From assembly GCF_003589595.1 (NCBI RefSeq), contig NW_020653855.1:162990-226989 (forward strand): a stretch of 64,000 nucleotides of DNA, given 5' to 3'. Every line of letters begins with the position of its first letter. Within the stretch, counting starts at the first letter, position 1. The position numbers and the translations under genes were made by a program. The notes under the pieces are model-generated. The model did not search any database, was not told where the DNA came from, and saw nothing but the letters and a program-made list of their open reading frames with translations. Shown piece after piece: positions 52,101 through 60,740 of this stretch. The stretch is from Hyposmocoma kahamanoa. Its lineage: Eukaryota > Arthropoda > Insecta > Lepidoptera > Cosmopterigidae.

Positions 52101-55100
52101 CTCTAGTATTAACATCTTCGCGAAAACAATCAATCTGTCTACCTTAGTCGTTCTGCAATTTTATCAAACTTACATTAAAAAAAACAGCTGAGCCGCTTTT
52201 TCGGCTTACAGTTGTTTATGGAAGGTTTTGTAAATTATTTCAGCGTGCCTTTAAGGTCATGTCACGACTAGAATGCTGATAACAACGCTGATTGGAACAC
52301 GGCGTGCGGCGGGCGTGCACACATACAACTCTTTATTTATTTAATTATTTTATCTATTTACTTAACTTAATATAAATTTATTTAACTATGGATCAATGGA
52401 CCAAATGCAATAAAACTTGTTTTTGAAAACTATAAAGATCACATACCGCTGAGTACAGCATAATGCAAAACAGTCCTGTAATCATTCCTGGCGTCCGCCA
52501 TGGCGTTTACGTCAGCTCCGTGGCTGATGAGCAAGAGAACTGCATCCATCCCCTGAAATAGGAGAAGATAATTAGAAATGTCAATCTTCCTCCTCCGTTC
52601 GGTCGCACACAGTTGCCCTTTAAGTCGGTAGCTATGTCCGGACATTGTCGCAGGACACTGCTACTTGGGCTGGGCGGTTTAACATGAGCTTTACTATAAT
52701 GGACGAAAATTGAAAAGTTACATATTTAATAACCGATGAAATGTGATTCCGTTTGTTTAGTAATTAGATGTTTTGCTGACAGCTACAAAAAAAAATTATT
52801 ACAATAAATACAGAATATTTTTGGAATATAGGGAGACACAACCAGTTCAGTTGTTGGCGCTGCAAATGAGAGTTGATATTAAAAGTGATATAAGGTCCAT
52901 TTGCCTGATGGCCCTAATTTCGTCTCTGTTTCTGGTTATATACTCGATGATAGCCATATGTGGTCATACGTCAAAAGGTTAGACATCACTGTCGAATATG
53001 GAAGGAAAACTATACCTAAACATCATTAAGTTTAAGTATATTTTCACTTCTTTTTTTCACCCACCTTCCTCTGCCTAGCAGCTTTCATCAACGGAGTCAA
53101 TCCAGCTCTATCCCTGGAGTCGGGATTGGCACCAAACGTGAGCAGCAGCTCAAGATACTCAGGGTCGGAAACCAGGTTGATTTCGGCCCCGAAGAAGTAG
53201 CGTTTGTTTGGATCTGCGCCGTGTTCGAGTAGAAGACGGGCACATTCCTGAAAAGACAGCAACTGAGTGGAGACAAACCTATCAACAAATAAAATCGAGA
53301 TTCGATCGATGGTTACTGACTAACCATTTCTGGGTTACGTAGACCATGTCTCAGACTCCCGATTCAACGTTTAATAATGCTTATACACCGTTCTGTACAT
53401 CACTTACATAATGCTTATTCCTGATAGCCAATCTCAGAGGCTCATCACAAAGGGTGGTACGAGGAAACTTCTCGCCAGTATCAGGTCGGTAATCGACTGC
53501 TGCACCGCTCTCCAACAAGAGTTTCACCAGCTCCGTGTAGCTGTAAAAAAAGGACCATGCAAGGTTCATCACCAAAATTAAGAGTTATACTCTTGTCGGT
53601 GGAGCATCTTCCAGTTGTCTATTCTATAAGGAAGCTCCTTGACCTCCTTATATGACACGACACCGGCCTTTTCCTTTATTTGGTCTATGTAGCTGCGCCT
53701 AGGTCGACCTCCTCCCCACTTCCCTTAAATTTTTCCCTCTAAAATGGTCTTAAAGAAGTTGTCGTGTCGTATCAAATGTGCAATCATTTTCCCGCATCTA
53801 TTCTCTATAGTATTCGTTATTTTCAGTAATCCGAAAGGTAACCTAATAATTTTAAACTTCTTGCTAGTTTTTATTGAAATCAGTTACCTAAAAGTGTAAA
53901 CGAAACCGAATTCATCCCCTAGTTTGCGACCCTTAGAGATGAAAATATTTTCTCCAAATTGAAATGGGACCAATACTGAGGTACCCTCTTTCCAGTTAAC
54001 AATTACTTTATTGTAACGACAATTGACGTATGCTTTGTGTTGGACTTACCCATGTTCAGCAGACAGATGCAAAGCACTATAACCACAATCATCTCTGGCG
54101 TTGACGTCACATCCTCGGACTAGAAGCAACCGAGTTGCTTCGAGGTGACGTTGCCAGATGGCGTAGTGGAGGGGGCGGAGGCCTTGGGTTACAGGCTCGT
54201 TTACCTGGGAAGAGAATTGGATTTTCATTCTGAGATTATTCTATTGCTTAGCACGGCGAACAAACATTTCTTTTAAGTCATCAACCAACATTCGTGGCGT
54301 ATTATGGCACACTAAAAGATAGTATGCATCTATACTGTCAGATCCAAATTAAATTAAAAACGATTTTTAATACTAAAAACTTTGTGATATTCAATGAACT
54401 TAATATTACCTAAAATTATTACAGCGACATCTATTGTCAGCTGCTGGTAGCTAGATAAAGATTTAGATAAATTTATTTCAGTATAACTTAATCTAATACA
54501 ATACAAGTAAAACAAATGTAAATAAAGCCATTATAGTATTAAAATAAATATTAAGAAGGGAACCTAAATTATACAATCTTCATGAACTTAATGTGTAATT
54601 GTGATGCCTAAGTCAAGGCGTTTTGCCTTCAATATACTTTGAGTAGTGAGAACCGATTATTATTATCTCCAGTGTCAAGACCTGTATACTGGCGAAATAG
54701 GAGATATTTCAATAAAACTTAGCAAATTGACGTAATTCCACGTACTTTTAAGGTCGGTTTTTTAGTACCCTGTACTGAGATTATTAACTTGTGTGATCGA
54801 CGAGATTTTTAAAGTACAATGTCAGTCACCACACGACTCTCGTTAAGCCGTTCAGATAAAACTTTCTATCCATATAATAAGAGCGAACAGGACGTTGTGC
54901 TTTTCGCATCCGCAGTCATAAGCGGAAGCGAAATGTGGAAAGTACTTTTTGCTCTTATTGCATAGAATAAAATACCAAGTCGCAACATTTCCGCCTTATT
55001 GAAGTGGAACTAGACCTCGGGACAAAACTTTCGTCATTTTCCGCGAATTTGGATTCTTTAGTAAAAAATAAGCAGCAGCTCCATACTTCGCACTAAATAG

Positions 55101-56558
55101 GCGATACCGAATATTAGTAAAGCATTTTTACTAACAATAAATGTGTATTATTTTACTTAATGTAACCAGCTTGGGCTTAAAAGTATTGAGTGGGTCACGA
55201 AGAAGCAATATGAAAATTACCGGACCATGGCAGAACAATGCTTGGGAACCACTAACATAGACAAAGCTTTTTCTTGCCAGCTTAAGCTGCTTCTGCGTTT
55301 ATAAGTCTCATGGCTCCCTCTCTCTCTCTTTTATAATCGCTGGGAATTGAGTTACGCATATGATGGAGCAGCGAGCCTTGTAAGCCCACTGAAACGCCAT
55401 GGAAAGGTGCCCAAGGTTCCGCTTGTGCATACCTACTACTGGGATATGGAGCGAACAACGCTTTCGGGAAGCTCCGGAATGTCTTTTCGTCCTCAATTCA
55501 GCAGTCCTTGAAGACAAAAGTCTTCGAGTAGTGCGTGTTGCCAGCGATGACCTACTATGGGTCTCATAAAAGAGTTCAAAGTCACTCATCGAGCTGTGGA
55601 GCGAGTAATGCTCAGCATTTATTTACATGATCGAATCAGAAATGAGGAGATCCGTAGAAGAACTATTAGCAAGTTGAGGTGGCAGTGGGCAAGGCACATA
55701 GCTCGTAGAACAGACGGCCCGTGGGGCAGAAAGGTTCCCGAATGAAGACCACGAACCGGAAGGCGTTGGTTGGCCCCTACTAGATGGACGGATGACCTGG
55801 TAAGGGCGGTGGGTAATCGATGGATACACATCGCGTCCGATTGGCTAGTCTGGAAATCTTCTGGACGTCTTCCAGCTGATATGATGCAGCTTCTGTCAAT
55901 CAGCGTTAAGTCTGTCTTCCAGCTTCCACGTAGTGTCGCAACCACGTAGTATACTCTCTTTAGGATCAATATGATTCCGGATTTTACCATTTCCTCTGTA
56001 TCTAGATAACGATTCTCCGATACTTGATTTATTTATTACATGGACAACAAAACAGATAACAATCAAATTACATTGATACAAATTAAATATGATATAACAG
56101 AGTTCTGTACTATTATAACCCTACTTATGTTGACACATCATTCTAAAGTAACAAGACAGAACTACTGATAATTTACTTATTTGCTTAATACTAAAGCGTC
56201 AAGGGAATGGGTGAAAATCTATACAAATGCAAGTTGCTTTACTACTCGTTTAAACACTCAAGGATCTTGGATTAACAATGTCCAAATCGATGTTTTTCAT
56301 AGATATCTCGATGTAAAGCCGACATATTCTTACAAGTCCTATGTCCACAAGTAAAACGTCTTGTTGGGTTTTCTAGGTGTAAGGAAACCAGATTCAGTAT
56401 GATCAAGGTATTTCCTGTATGAAAGAAAGAATGAAAGAACTTTGTACCTTAGCTCCGCAGGCTAGCAAAATGCGTATTTCGTCCAACGGGACCATCCTGA
56501 TTATGGAGTCCGCCAACTCGCGTTGCAACGACTTCTCTGATATCACTTCGGAAGGCAT
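39794..56558 (-). CDS. Ankyrin-repeat protein with C-terminal SOCS box (ASB-like), nine coding exons
   Basis: A likely substrate-recruiting subunit of an ElonginB/C-Cullin5 ubiquitin ligase: ankyrin repeats bind the target and the SOCS box binds Elongin. Exons on the minus strand are 56558-56448, 54204-54050, 53540-53408, 53247-53065, 52552-52447, 44202-44062, 42225-42134, 41399-41250 and 40114-39794. All borders are AG/GT, the phases fit and the total is 1392 bases, 463 residues. Ankyrin motifs recur from residue 40 to 355 (GLRPLHYAIWQRHLEATRLL, GYSALHLSAEHGYTELVKLL, GLTPLMKAAR, SPLHVACSDN). The C-terminal about 43 residues (SPISLIGQTRIFFRKFF ... LHHYLLFE) fit a SOCS box, though the usual BC-box cysteine is replaced. 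The start ATG lies five bases after an acceptor, so a 5' non-coding exon must exist upstream. The exact ASB orthologue is not clear. Confidence 0.88.
40150..40395 (+). repeat. GGAGG-family repeat
   Basis: It runs from aaaacaggaggaggtttgca to gtaagtatccgttttttt, with ggttccatttaaatttgaag and ctaagggcggcaaatta. Lies in intron 8 of the ASB-like gene. Confidence 0.7.
40487..40521. repeat. Perfect 16-bp hairpin
   Basis: The arms cttcagtattgctaat and attagcaatactgaag pair perfectly around CAA. Imperfect pairing may extend outward. Confidence 0.8.
40726..41010 (+). repeat. Dispersed repeat shared with 7.9 and 23.7 kb
   Basis: The first part matches 7888-7985 and the second part (40850-41005) matches the reverse complement of 23705-23895. 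It is probably the fullest copy of the parent element. The first part reads as an open frame (MSFNPDIGKIVAQND). Confidence 0.65.
41250..41399 (-). CDS. ASB-like coding exon 8
   Basis: Residues 308-357. It has ILLESGADPNLKVYNDEDA and EIITMLLRYGAR, the last two ankyrin helices. Confidence 0.93.
41400..42133 (-). other. ASB-like intron 7
   Basis: AT-rich, with no recognised element. Confidence 0.5.
42134..42225 (-). CDS. ASB-like coding exon 7
   Basis: Residues 277 (split) to 307: AKVNASSSVIGSPLHVACSD and NRKEIVK, an ankyrin repeat. Acceptor TTTCAG, donor AAA|GTGAGT. Confidence 0.93.
42300..42495 (-). mobile_element. SINE family B
   Basis: On the minus strand, a tRNA-like head (ggttctcatggtgtcgcc; B box cgagctcgatccccgg), then gtagaaaaactaatttttct, tttgtggtaccgtcgttg and aacacaagtgatttagttac. 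It ends in the words acaacattagatacg. A tail copy lies on the + strand at 43005-43130, and a scrap at 25040. Confidence 0.75.
42510..42980 (+). mobile_element. Broken non-LTR reverse transcriptase, C-terminal part
   Basis: With frame changes the + strand reads CHLWDGFATYQL, NNRAKRLVGDSELV, LKHRCKVACLSVFYR and GERLWSGIPCLQTC. This is the standard C-terminus of jockey/RTE-like proteins (H.W.G.P.Y.L ... R.A.R..GD ... HRR.VA.L..FYR ... W..LP). Several stops make it a relic. Confidence 0.75.
43005..43130 (+). mobile_element. SINE family B tail
   Basis: The words attgtcccgggtttggttat, cataacacaagtgctttgg and gcaacgtatgtgttgttg correspond to the tail of the SINE at 42300-42495, in opposite orientation. 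Confidence 0.65.
43460..44001. mobile_element. hAT-type non-autonomous transposon with 8-bp target duplication
   Basis: The ends are TAAAGATGGG and, inverted, TAGAGGTGGG. The octamer CTCTTAAA stands directly outside both ends (43452-43459 and 44002-44009). The interior is full of AAACGCTT-like words in both directions, as expected for subterminal transposase-binding repeats of hAT elements. No coding frame. Confidence 0.9.
44062..44202 (-). CDS. ASB-like coding exon 6
   Basis: Residues 230 (split) to 276: NTEVVNLLIKQGARVNYECP and LDLCILKGDVEMLQMLLGA, ankyrin helices. Donor G|GTAAGA. Confidence 0.94.
44335..44578 (-). repeat. Dispersed 300-bp repeat, copy
   Basis: Minus-strand copy with internal deletions, from the poly-T tail at 44330 to acaaggagcgctattgc. 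Confidence 0.7.
44580..45738 (-). other. Part of ASB-like intron 5 left of the provirus
   Basis: The stretch 45130-45490 is GC-richer and shares words with 23940-24270 (gtgcacccggggcggc, gtgacaaccctgtac, tgatctggggttag). The rest has no recognised feature. Confidence 0.5.
45739..45963 (-). repeat. 3' long terminal repeat of the provirus
   Basis: Collinear with 50440-50645 (attaagtgactgagacg ... aatgagcgtttcttacactt). A purine-rich tract (GCGGAGGGAGG on the minus strand, 45966-45976) sits just inside, as expected for the plus-strand primer. Confidence 0.85.
45891..47395 (-). pseudogene. Errantiviral envelope (F-like) remnant in two frames
   Basis: Two overlapping frames, 47395-46541 and 46556-45891, together cover much of an insect retroviral fusion-type envelope. 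The first has a coiled-coil-like heptad stretch and a region rich in ILN and QN, then VPI/TYTIIP-like motifs. The second has conserved cysteines and a hydrophobic membrane segment (about 46090-46130), and ends inside the long terminal repeat. The N-terminal part is lost by the deletion that fuses it to the reverse transcriptase. A 13-base direct duplication at 46520-46545 coincides with the frame break. Non-functional. Confidence 0.75.
47346..48152 (-). pseudogene. Ty3/gypsy reverse transcriptase remnant
   Basis: Two blocks on the same frame are separated by a stop at 47688. Block one has the ESHSPWSAPVHLVPKK, VVDYRRLNEIT and LDLASGYHQIEV motifs. Block two has MPFGLKTAPATFQRAMD and the catalytic YLDDVI, then LGHTITSEGL. 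These are the fingers and palm of a gypsy-type reverse transcriptase. The frame ends shortly after, before RNase H, at the internal deletion. Confidence 0.9.
48287..48649 (-). pseudogene. Provirus protease C-terminal part and linker
   Basis: The frame reads FKSEECHKFYVYNVDNRYDG and FIVSDLLKQLDAKID, the flap and second half of a gypsy protease, then a linker. It is separated from the first half (49073-49288) by the nested insertion. Confidence 0.7.
48645..49082 (+). mobile_element. Nested non-LTR retrotransposon 3' end with (TTTAA)n tail
   Basis: The + strand reads NMCIKIFNNLPSDIK ... LTRWLMTHCFYSNKEYFEF, then a stop near 48820. This is the C-terminus of a CR1/jockey-like element (LFN.LP..IK ... 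L..WL....FYS..E). About 130 bases of 3' untranslated sequence follow, then a (TTTAA)n tail at about 48951-49080 with an (AATTC)n block in the middle. It splits the provirus protease, so it is younger than the provirus. Confidence 0.75.
49073..49288 (-). pseudogene. Provirus aspartic protease, N-terminal half
   Basis: It contains FMLDTGSTRSLISP, the active-site loop of a retroviral aspartic protease. The frame then runs into the pentanucleotide repeat of the nested element. Confidence 0.82.
49290..50142 (-). pseudogene. Provirus gag remnants
   Basis: A start codon at 50142 opens a gag-like frame (MESIIRVPTEMLKIIP). After frame changes it continues with CEYILQMYGSEAEAQNE and HVITSRLAGEAANIVGE (to about 49930), an order typical of errantiviral gag. 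Downstream, at 49669-49900, is a proline- and asparagine-rich part. A short (AGAAT)n run at 49410-49440 interrupts the nucleocapsid region. Confidence 0.7.
50440..50645 (-). repeat. 5' long terminal repeat of the provirus
   Basis: About 206 bases, the partner of 45739-45963. A leader of about 300 bases separates it from the gag start. The primer-binding site could not be assigned with certainty. Confidence 0.83.
50646..51508. other. Repeat-rich part of ASB-like intron 5
   Basis: It contains the copy at 50755-50885 of the 28.2 kb repeat. A small element lies at 51188-51330, with inverted words actgatgagcttatt and actgaggagcttatt. No exon. Confidence 0.55.
51509..52105. mobile_element. Second hAT-type non-autonomous element
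   Basis: The ends are TACAGATGAAAC and, inverted, TAGAGATGAAAC. They are flanked by TTATTAAC (51501-51508) and GTATTAAC (52106-52113), an 8-bp target duplication with one change. Subterminal CCGGAT and ATCCGG words recur near both ends. No coding capacity. Confidence 0.87.
52447..52552 (-). CDS. ASB-like coding exon 5
   Basis: Residues 195-229: GMDAVLLLISHGADVNAMAD and YRTVLHYAVLS, an ankyrin repeat. Confidence 0.94.
52690..52985 (+). repeat. Dispersed repeat shared with 19520-19990
   Basis: Collinear with the copy in importin intron 3, from taatggacgaaaattga to atatactcgatga, with two internal deletions. Confidence 0.7.
53065..53247 (-). CDS. ASB-like coding exon 4
   Basis: Residues 134-194: ECARLLLEHGADPNKRYFFG and RDRAGLTPLMKAARQRK, two ankyrin repeats. 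Confidence 0.94.
53408..53540 (-). CDS. ASB-like coding exon 3
   Basis: Residues 89 (split) to 133: YTELVKLLLESGAAVDYRP and CDEPLRLAIRNKHY. Confidence 0.94.
53590..53840 (-). mobile_element. Broken non-LTR C-terminal fragment
   Basis: With frameshifts, the minus strand carries the HLIRHDNFFKTILEGK, GR..R and QLEDAPP-like pieces in the same order as 29064-29400. It is much more decayed. Confidence 0.6.
53841..54015 (-). repeat. GGAGG-family repeat
   Basis: In reverse complement: aaagagggtacctcagtatt, ggtcccatttcaatttgga and ctaagggtcgcaaacta. Confidence 0.65.
54050..54204 (-). CDS. ASB-like coding exon 2
   Basis: Residues 38-88 plus two bases: VTQGLRPLHYAIWQRHLEA and GCDVNARDDCGYSALHLSAE, the first two ankyrin repeats. 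Confidence 0.95.
54610..54765 (+). repeat. GGAGG-family repeat, 3' half
   Basis: The words ttcaatatactttgagtagtg, gtgtcaagacctgtatac and aaggtcggttttttagtacc are shared with 23500-23630. Confidence 0.7.
55440..55885 (+). mobile_element. RTE non-LTR retrotransposon 3' end, damaged
   Basis: Contains KLRWQWARHIARRTDGPWG (55668-55730), VLPAMT and, further on, WIHIASDWLVWKSSG, the same order as 25085-25531, with several deletions. It ends with agctgatatgatg. Confidence 0.78.
56448..56558 (-). CDS. ASB-like coding exon 1
   Basis: Acceptor TTTCAG precedes TAATC and the ATG at 56558. Thirty-seven residues (MPSEVISEKSLQRELADSII ... LLACGAK) end in donor AAG|GTACAA. A further 5' exon without coding sequence must lie to the right. 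Confidence 0.88.
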
Positions 56559-56584
56559 GATTACTGAAACAATACAGTATTGAT

Positions 56585-56725
56585 AGATAGATAATACACT
56601 TTATTGTTCAAAAAAACAAAAACAGTACATAGACAACTTAGAATTAATGTGTGCAAAGGCGGCCTTATCGCTGAGAGCTATCTCTTCCAGGCAACCTTTG
56701 GGCAGAGGAGAACTGAACAGAGACA
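56585..56725 (-). mobile_element. Retrotransposon tail (3' end)
   Basis: The minus strand reads ctctgcccaaaggttgcctg, gagatagctctcagcgataa and aataaagtgtattat. This is a tail common in lepidopteran genomes, with an AATAAA signal close to the end. Confidence 0.6.
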
Positions 56726-57741
56726 GGAGACGTAGTGCGCCAGTAATAAAAATTTAAATGCAAGATTAAAAACTTGCACTATCTATATAGTGACCATAAC
56801 ATTATATACCTACATATGTATTTATTTACACATACAAATATTATAAATAATATGTATTGATATTTCATATATTTCATAGATTTCTCACAGATGGCGCTAC
56901 GGCGATAAGTTCGTTAAAAACGGGCTCATTCGTGCGGGTGCGCAAGTCTTGGCATTTTTCCTTTCACATTGCAGAAGCGGCTAGGAGCGGGTAGATCCAT
57001 ACGTCGAAATCGCAAAACAGACGCTAGACGCTAGCCACTATGACCAAGCACTGTGAAAGGTACGCTTGGACCAAGCCAATAGATCTACCTGCGTCCGCCT
57101 CGACACAGGCGCCGGCGCGCGCGTCCACTGTGACTAGGCATTATGATTTGTATTAGCACTAATAAATTAATGTAGGTTTGTATTTAGAATTATATACAAA
57201 AAAACATTACTGTAAAAAAAGAATATCTTGGTTGTTCTAGAAAAAGCTTCGAACTGAAAACACACAGTAAATCTTTATTCATGAATACAATCCTCGTTTC
57301 TCATTGAAATGTGCCTCTCGCTACGCTATTCTCCCACGGCTACGACTCTTACAGTCCACAACGAGCGTCTACGTACAAACATTTGATTTAGACGCACCCG
57401 CGCCCGCCGCCACTCTGAATAAGACTTAGCTCAGTTGGGAGAGCATCAGACACGGTATGCTGAAGGCGCTGCTTTGAATACAAATGCATTGAAATAATTT
57501 TTATTAGTGGAAACTAGTGGGGTAATTTGACAAAAAAAAAACCATGGTTGTAAAATATTATTATATTCAATAAACTTAATAATACCACATTCTAACCTTA
57601 GAATAATAACGCATAGAAACCTAGTCCGCACACGCTAAGTGAGGCAAATTGAAGCACTCCCAAAGGGCCTACACGAGCGGGCGGGCCGTCAGTGCTCAAG
57701 GTCAACTTGCACCGCGAACAGCTCCAGAATTTTAGCTAAAA
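56726..57741. other. Repeat-rich DNA right of the ASB-like coding region
   Basis: GC-rich blocks at 56925-57140 and 57330-57420 are related to 16590-16680 (cctttcacattgcagaagcg; ggctcattc). A SINE family A head is at 57425-57530 (acttagctcagttgggagag). The stretch may hold the non-coding first exon of the ASB-like gene, but none could be fixed. Confidence 0.45.
57425..57530 (+). mobile_element. SINE family A-like fragment
   Basis: A-box-like ttagctcagttgggagagc and the words cacggtatgctgaagg precede a degraded B box, then actagtggggtaatttgac. Strongly diverged. Confidence 0.55.
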
Positions 57742-57831
57742 ATGACGAAATGTGCGGTAAATAAGTGTAAAAATACGTCAGACAAACATAAAATAGATAC
57801 TAACATCACATTCCACAAGGAAGTAACGCTT
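57742..57831 (+). pseudogene. THAP-type zinc finger start
   Basis: ATG opens MTKCAVNKCKNTSDK ... ITFHK. The C-x4-C pair and the ITFHK block are the beginning of a THAP domain, which normally goes on FPKD. Here the frame continues with unrelated residues, so the exon is truncated or ends near a GTAACG donor at 57826. The 5' flank (57650-57720) is GC-richer. Probably part of a THAP9/P-element-like transposon. Confidence 0.6.
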
Positions 57832-59557
57832 CAACTTGTATTTTTATATAAATATTCACTAAAACCGGAAATTAATTTCGTTGCAACAAGACACGAAAAT
57901 GCCTACTTGAATTTGATTCTTGCCTCACTTGTGACAGTTCATTTAATATGAAACTATCATTCTATGCGTTATTATTCTAAGATTCTAACCATGTTCTTTA
58001 CACTGTGATAAATAATAGATGGCCGTCTTTAATAAAACAATGGTTCAAGGTTTCTAGTCAAGTGGTGGTGGATCAAGGTTTCTTTTATTAAACTAATCTG
58101 ATCACGTGGTTGACCCTGTATTAAGGGTCACATATTCAAAATGACAACTTTGCAGATGTCAGGTTAAACGATCCGTTGTGCACTTACGGCGTGACCGAGT
58201 AACAAAAGTATACAATAAAGAATGTTTTATTTCCATTTTATCATTATAGCGATGCAATTGCTACGGACAGGAGTGTAGGTTACCACCAGGTGCACGAATT
58301 GTTCATTCGGTCACTTGGTTTCGTAAATAAGGTGATAATCACGGAAGAAAAAAATGGAAGTGCATTAAGCTCGATTACTACCAACACCGATGTCGCCAAA
58401 ACTCACACAGCCTTCATTTGAAACACTACATAATCTTGGTATTGATTGGTCGTAGTTTCAAATTTAAAAAGAATAAAAACGACCATATTGCAGAGGTATA
58501 AGTTTTACTTTCGTTTCTTGTAACAAAAAGTATTTCGATGGACAGGAAATTGAAAATGTACTAAAATAAGGCTTTCCGAAGAGATGAAATATCACCACGG
58601 GTAATATTTGTGGTACAGCTATCATTTCTGCACACCAAAACAGCACAATAGCGCATTTTTCTAGGATTTTAGAGAATTTGCACGAAAGAATGACACAACC
58701 ATACCGTACAAAGCTAAAATGGCGGACTGACTTCAGATAGGTCTTTCGCGACCTCTACTTGGCACGCGTCAGACGTTAAATAACCACTTCTTCTGTGGCG
58801 ACATTATATATGTTTAAAAAACCGACCTCAAAAGTTCGTGGAATTCATCCATCCCCTTGTTTACCAATACGAATCATGAAAATCGGTTCACAAATGCCGA
58901 AATAATAGCGTGAGATTGTATTTTTTTTGTGTGTAACATACAATCTAATTGAGAAACTCCTTTTTTTAGTCGGTTAGAAAGGCATTACTTATGTGTGCAT
59001 GCTTCATCGTCGCCCTTACCGGACTTTCCGTCAGGTGAGATGGAGATCAATTGAGCACTTAATTCGAAAAAAAAAGATAAGATGTCTCGTGTCAATTACG
59101 GAAACACACTTCTAAACTCAAAGCGTAAACCCCGTGTTGCCGCAGACTGCACCGTATCATAAGACGTAGTAAGACTACGCTAGAACAACAACGCATTATT
59201 ACAACTCTAATTTATATTGTTCCAAACACGAGTTGTTTATTGCGTTGAAGATTCGATTACAATTCTACGCAATATATATTTAACGTTAACAAGCTCGTGT
59301 AGCGTACCTCATCATCATCCACAGCCCGACTTCACCTATTTATTTATAATTTATAATATATAAGCCAACAAAGATATGGTTCATCTGACGAAGATAGGAA
59401 ACCTCCGTCTATATAAATACTTACAATCTTATAAGGGAGTCTATTTGCAAAGTGCAATCAATATTTTATGGTGGTTTCTTTTCAAGATAAATTTAATCCA
59501 GAACACGCGGCCACATTGCGGTACAAATGAGTAGATATTTTATTATTATTTTATTTA
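57832..59557. other. Intergenic DNA with repeat scraps
   Basis: Contains a 3' scrap of the 300-bp repeat (58255-58325) and a minus-strand GGAGG-family copy (58815-58980, aaaaaaccgacctcaaaag ... gagaaactccttttttagtc). No gene recognised. Confidence 0.5.
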
Positions 59558-59768
59558 GTAGCAGTAGAGTTTCTTGTGAAAGACTTCGTTCAGAGTAGTA
59601 CTGCCACCTTACCTATTTCTGCTGTCGAGCAGTAGTGTTACTGCGTTCTGGTTTTGTAGGGCAACCACTGGTGAAATTACAAACACATGAGACTTGTCAA
59701 CTTACGTTTCTTTGCGATTTAAAGCTCCGAGAGACACTGCAACTGTTATGGTCAGCCACGGTCAAAGT
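59558..59768 (+). repeat. Dispersed 300-bp repeat, copy
   Basis: From gtagcagtagagtttcttgtg to actgcaactgttatgg. The 3' end is lost. Confidence 0.75.
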
Positions 59769-59897
59769 CAAACATCATTTATCCCATAGGTAATATTTTT
59801 ACACTAGAAAACGTCATTTTTTTAAGCTACTGCTCGTTCACAACGCTGACCTCCCTGAAACGAACGAGCAAGAGACTCCAGCTCTTTTCAAATAAAC

Positions 59898-60365
59898 TTA
59901 AATGCTGTGGAATACACTTTGAATCATAATTGTGCGGAATCTAGACTCGTTATCTTTCCATACATCTTTATCTAACACGTAGTCTTCAATTTTGTAATAT
60001 GACTTTTCAATTAAAATACTTTTTATGTAAGTTTTAAACTTAGGAAATGATAATCTTAATATATTCTCCGGAATCTTATTGTAAAAACGTATACAGTACC
60101 CCATAAAATAATCGTTTACCTTAGTTAAACGAAATCGTGGTACCATGAGTTTGGGCTTATATCTAAGGTTAATATTATGGACATCTTCTTTCTTAATGAA
60201 TTTATGTATATTTTTACGCGAATAAAAAATATTTAAGTAAATGTAGTGTGATGCCACAGTCATGATACCAGTCTCCTTAAACTTTTCCCTGAGAGAAACC
60301 CGAGAACCTAAACGGTACACAGAACGAATCGCTCGTTTTTGCAACACAAATGTGATAGTGAAAGT
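59898..60365 (-). mobile_element. Jockey-like reverse transcriptase C-terminus
   Basis: An uninterrupted minus-strand frame of 149 codons starts with VLQKRAIRSVYRLGS and contains YIYLNIFYSRKNIHKF, RLTKVNDYFMGYCIRFYNKI and FPKFKTYIKSIL, the typical C-terminus of jockey/CR1-type proteins (LQKRAIR ... ..FN.LP ... FK..LK..L). The break at about 60360 is the usual 5' truncation. Absence of stops suggests a recent copy. Confidence 0.8.
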
Positions 60366-60429
60366 AAATTATCTAGTAGTAGCAACATCGGTAAACTCAT
60401 GTATTCTACGGACTGCGTAGGCATAGTGA

Positions 60430-60740
60430 CGGATTTTCCCTAAGGCCACCCTAGGCCCGGGCCTGTGGCGGCCAGATTTTAGAGGCGGTCAATCGTGACA
60501 AAAAATTCACTGATTTTTAACAAGAAATAACTCAAAGTACCCAAATATTTTAAATGCTCACGCACATTATGACGGGCCGCACTGCACCGCATTGTATAAC
60601 AATAATCTTCCTATATCATTTTCGTACATTTTATTTATAAAATATAGATATGTCTACCAGTAGGTATATGAATTGTGAGAAAGGGGCGGTTGGTACTGGC
60701 GACATGGCCTGGGGCCTAGGGCAGCCAAGATTGCAATCGA
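60430..60740. mobile_element. MITE with GC-rich inverted ends
   Basis: The left end aaggccaccctaggcccggg ... tggcggccag mirrors the right end (ttggctgccctaggcccca ... tgtcgccag, inverted). The interior is AT-rich. It resembles the ends of hAT-type elements, and no target duplication was proven. Confidence 0.65.

Larger units (their letters stand above)
54205..56447 (-). other. ASB-like intron 1
   Basis: It contains a GGAGG-family half copy (54610-54765, +), an RTE tail (55440-55885, +) and otherwise unassigned DNA. Frames of 60-120 codons at 55300-55990 are antisense shadows of the RTE piece. Confidence 0.6.

Noticed and set aside
55308..55990. Minus-strand frames of 60-120 codons
   Set aside because: They are antisense to an RTE retrotransposon tail on the + strand.
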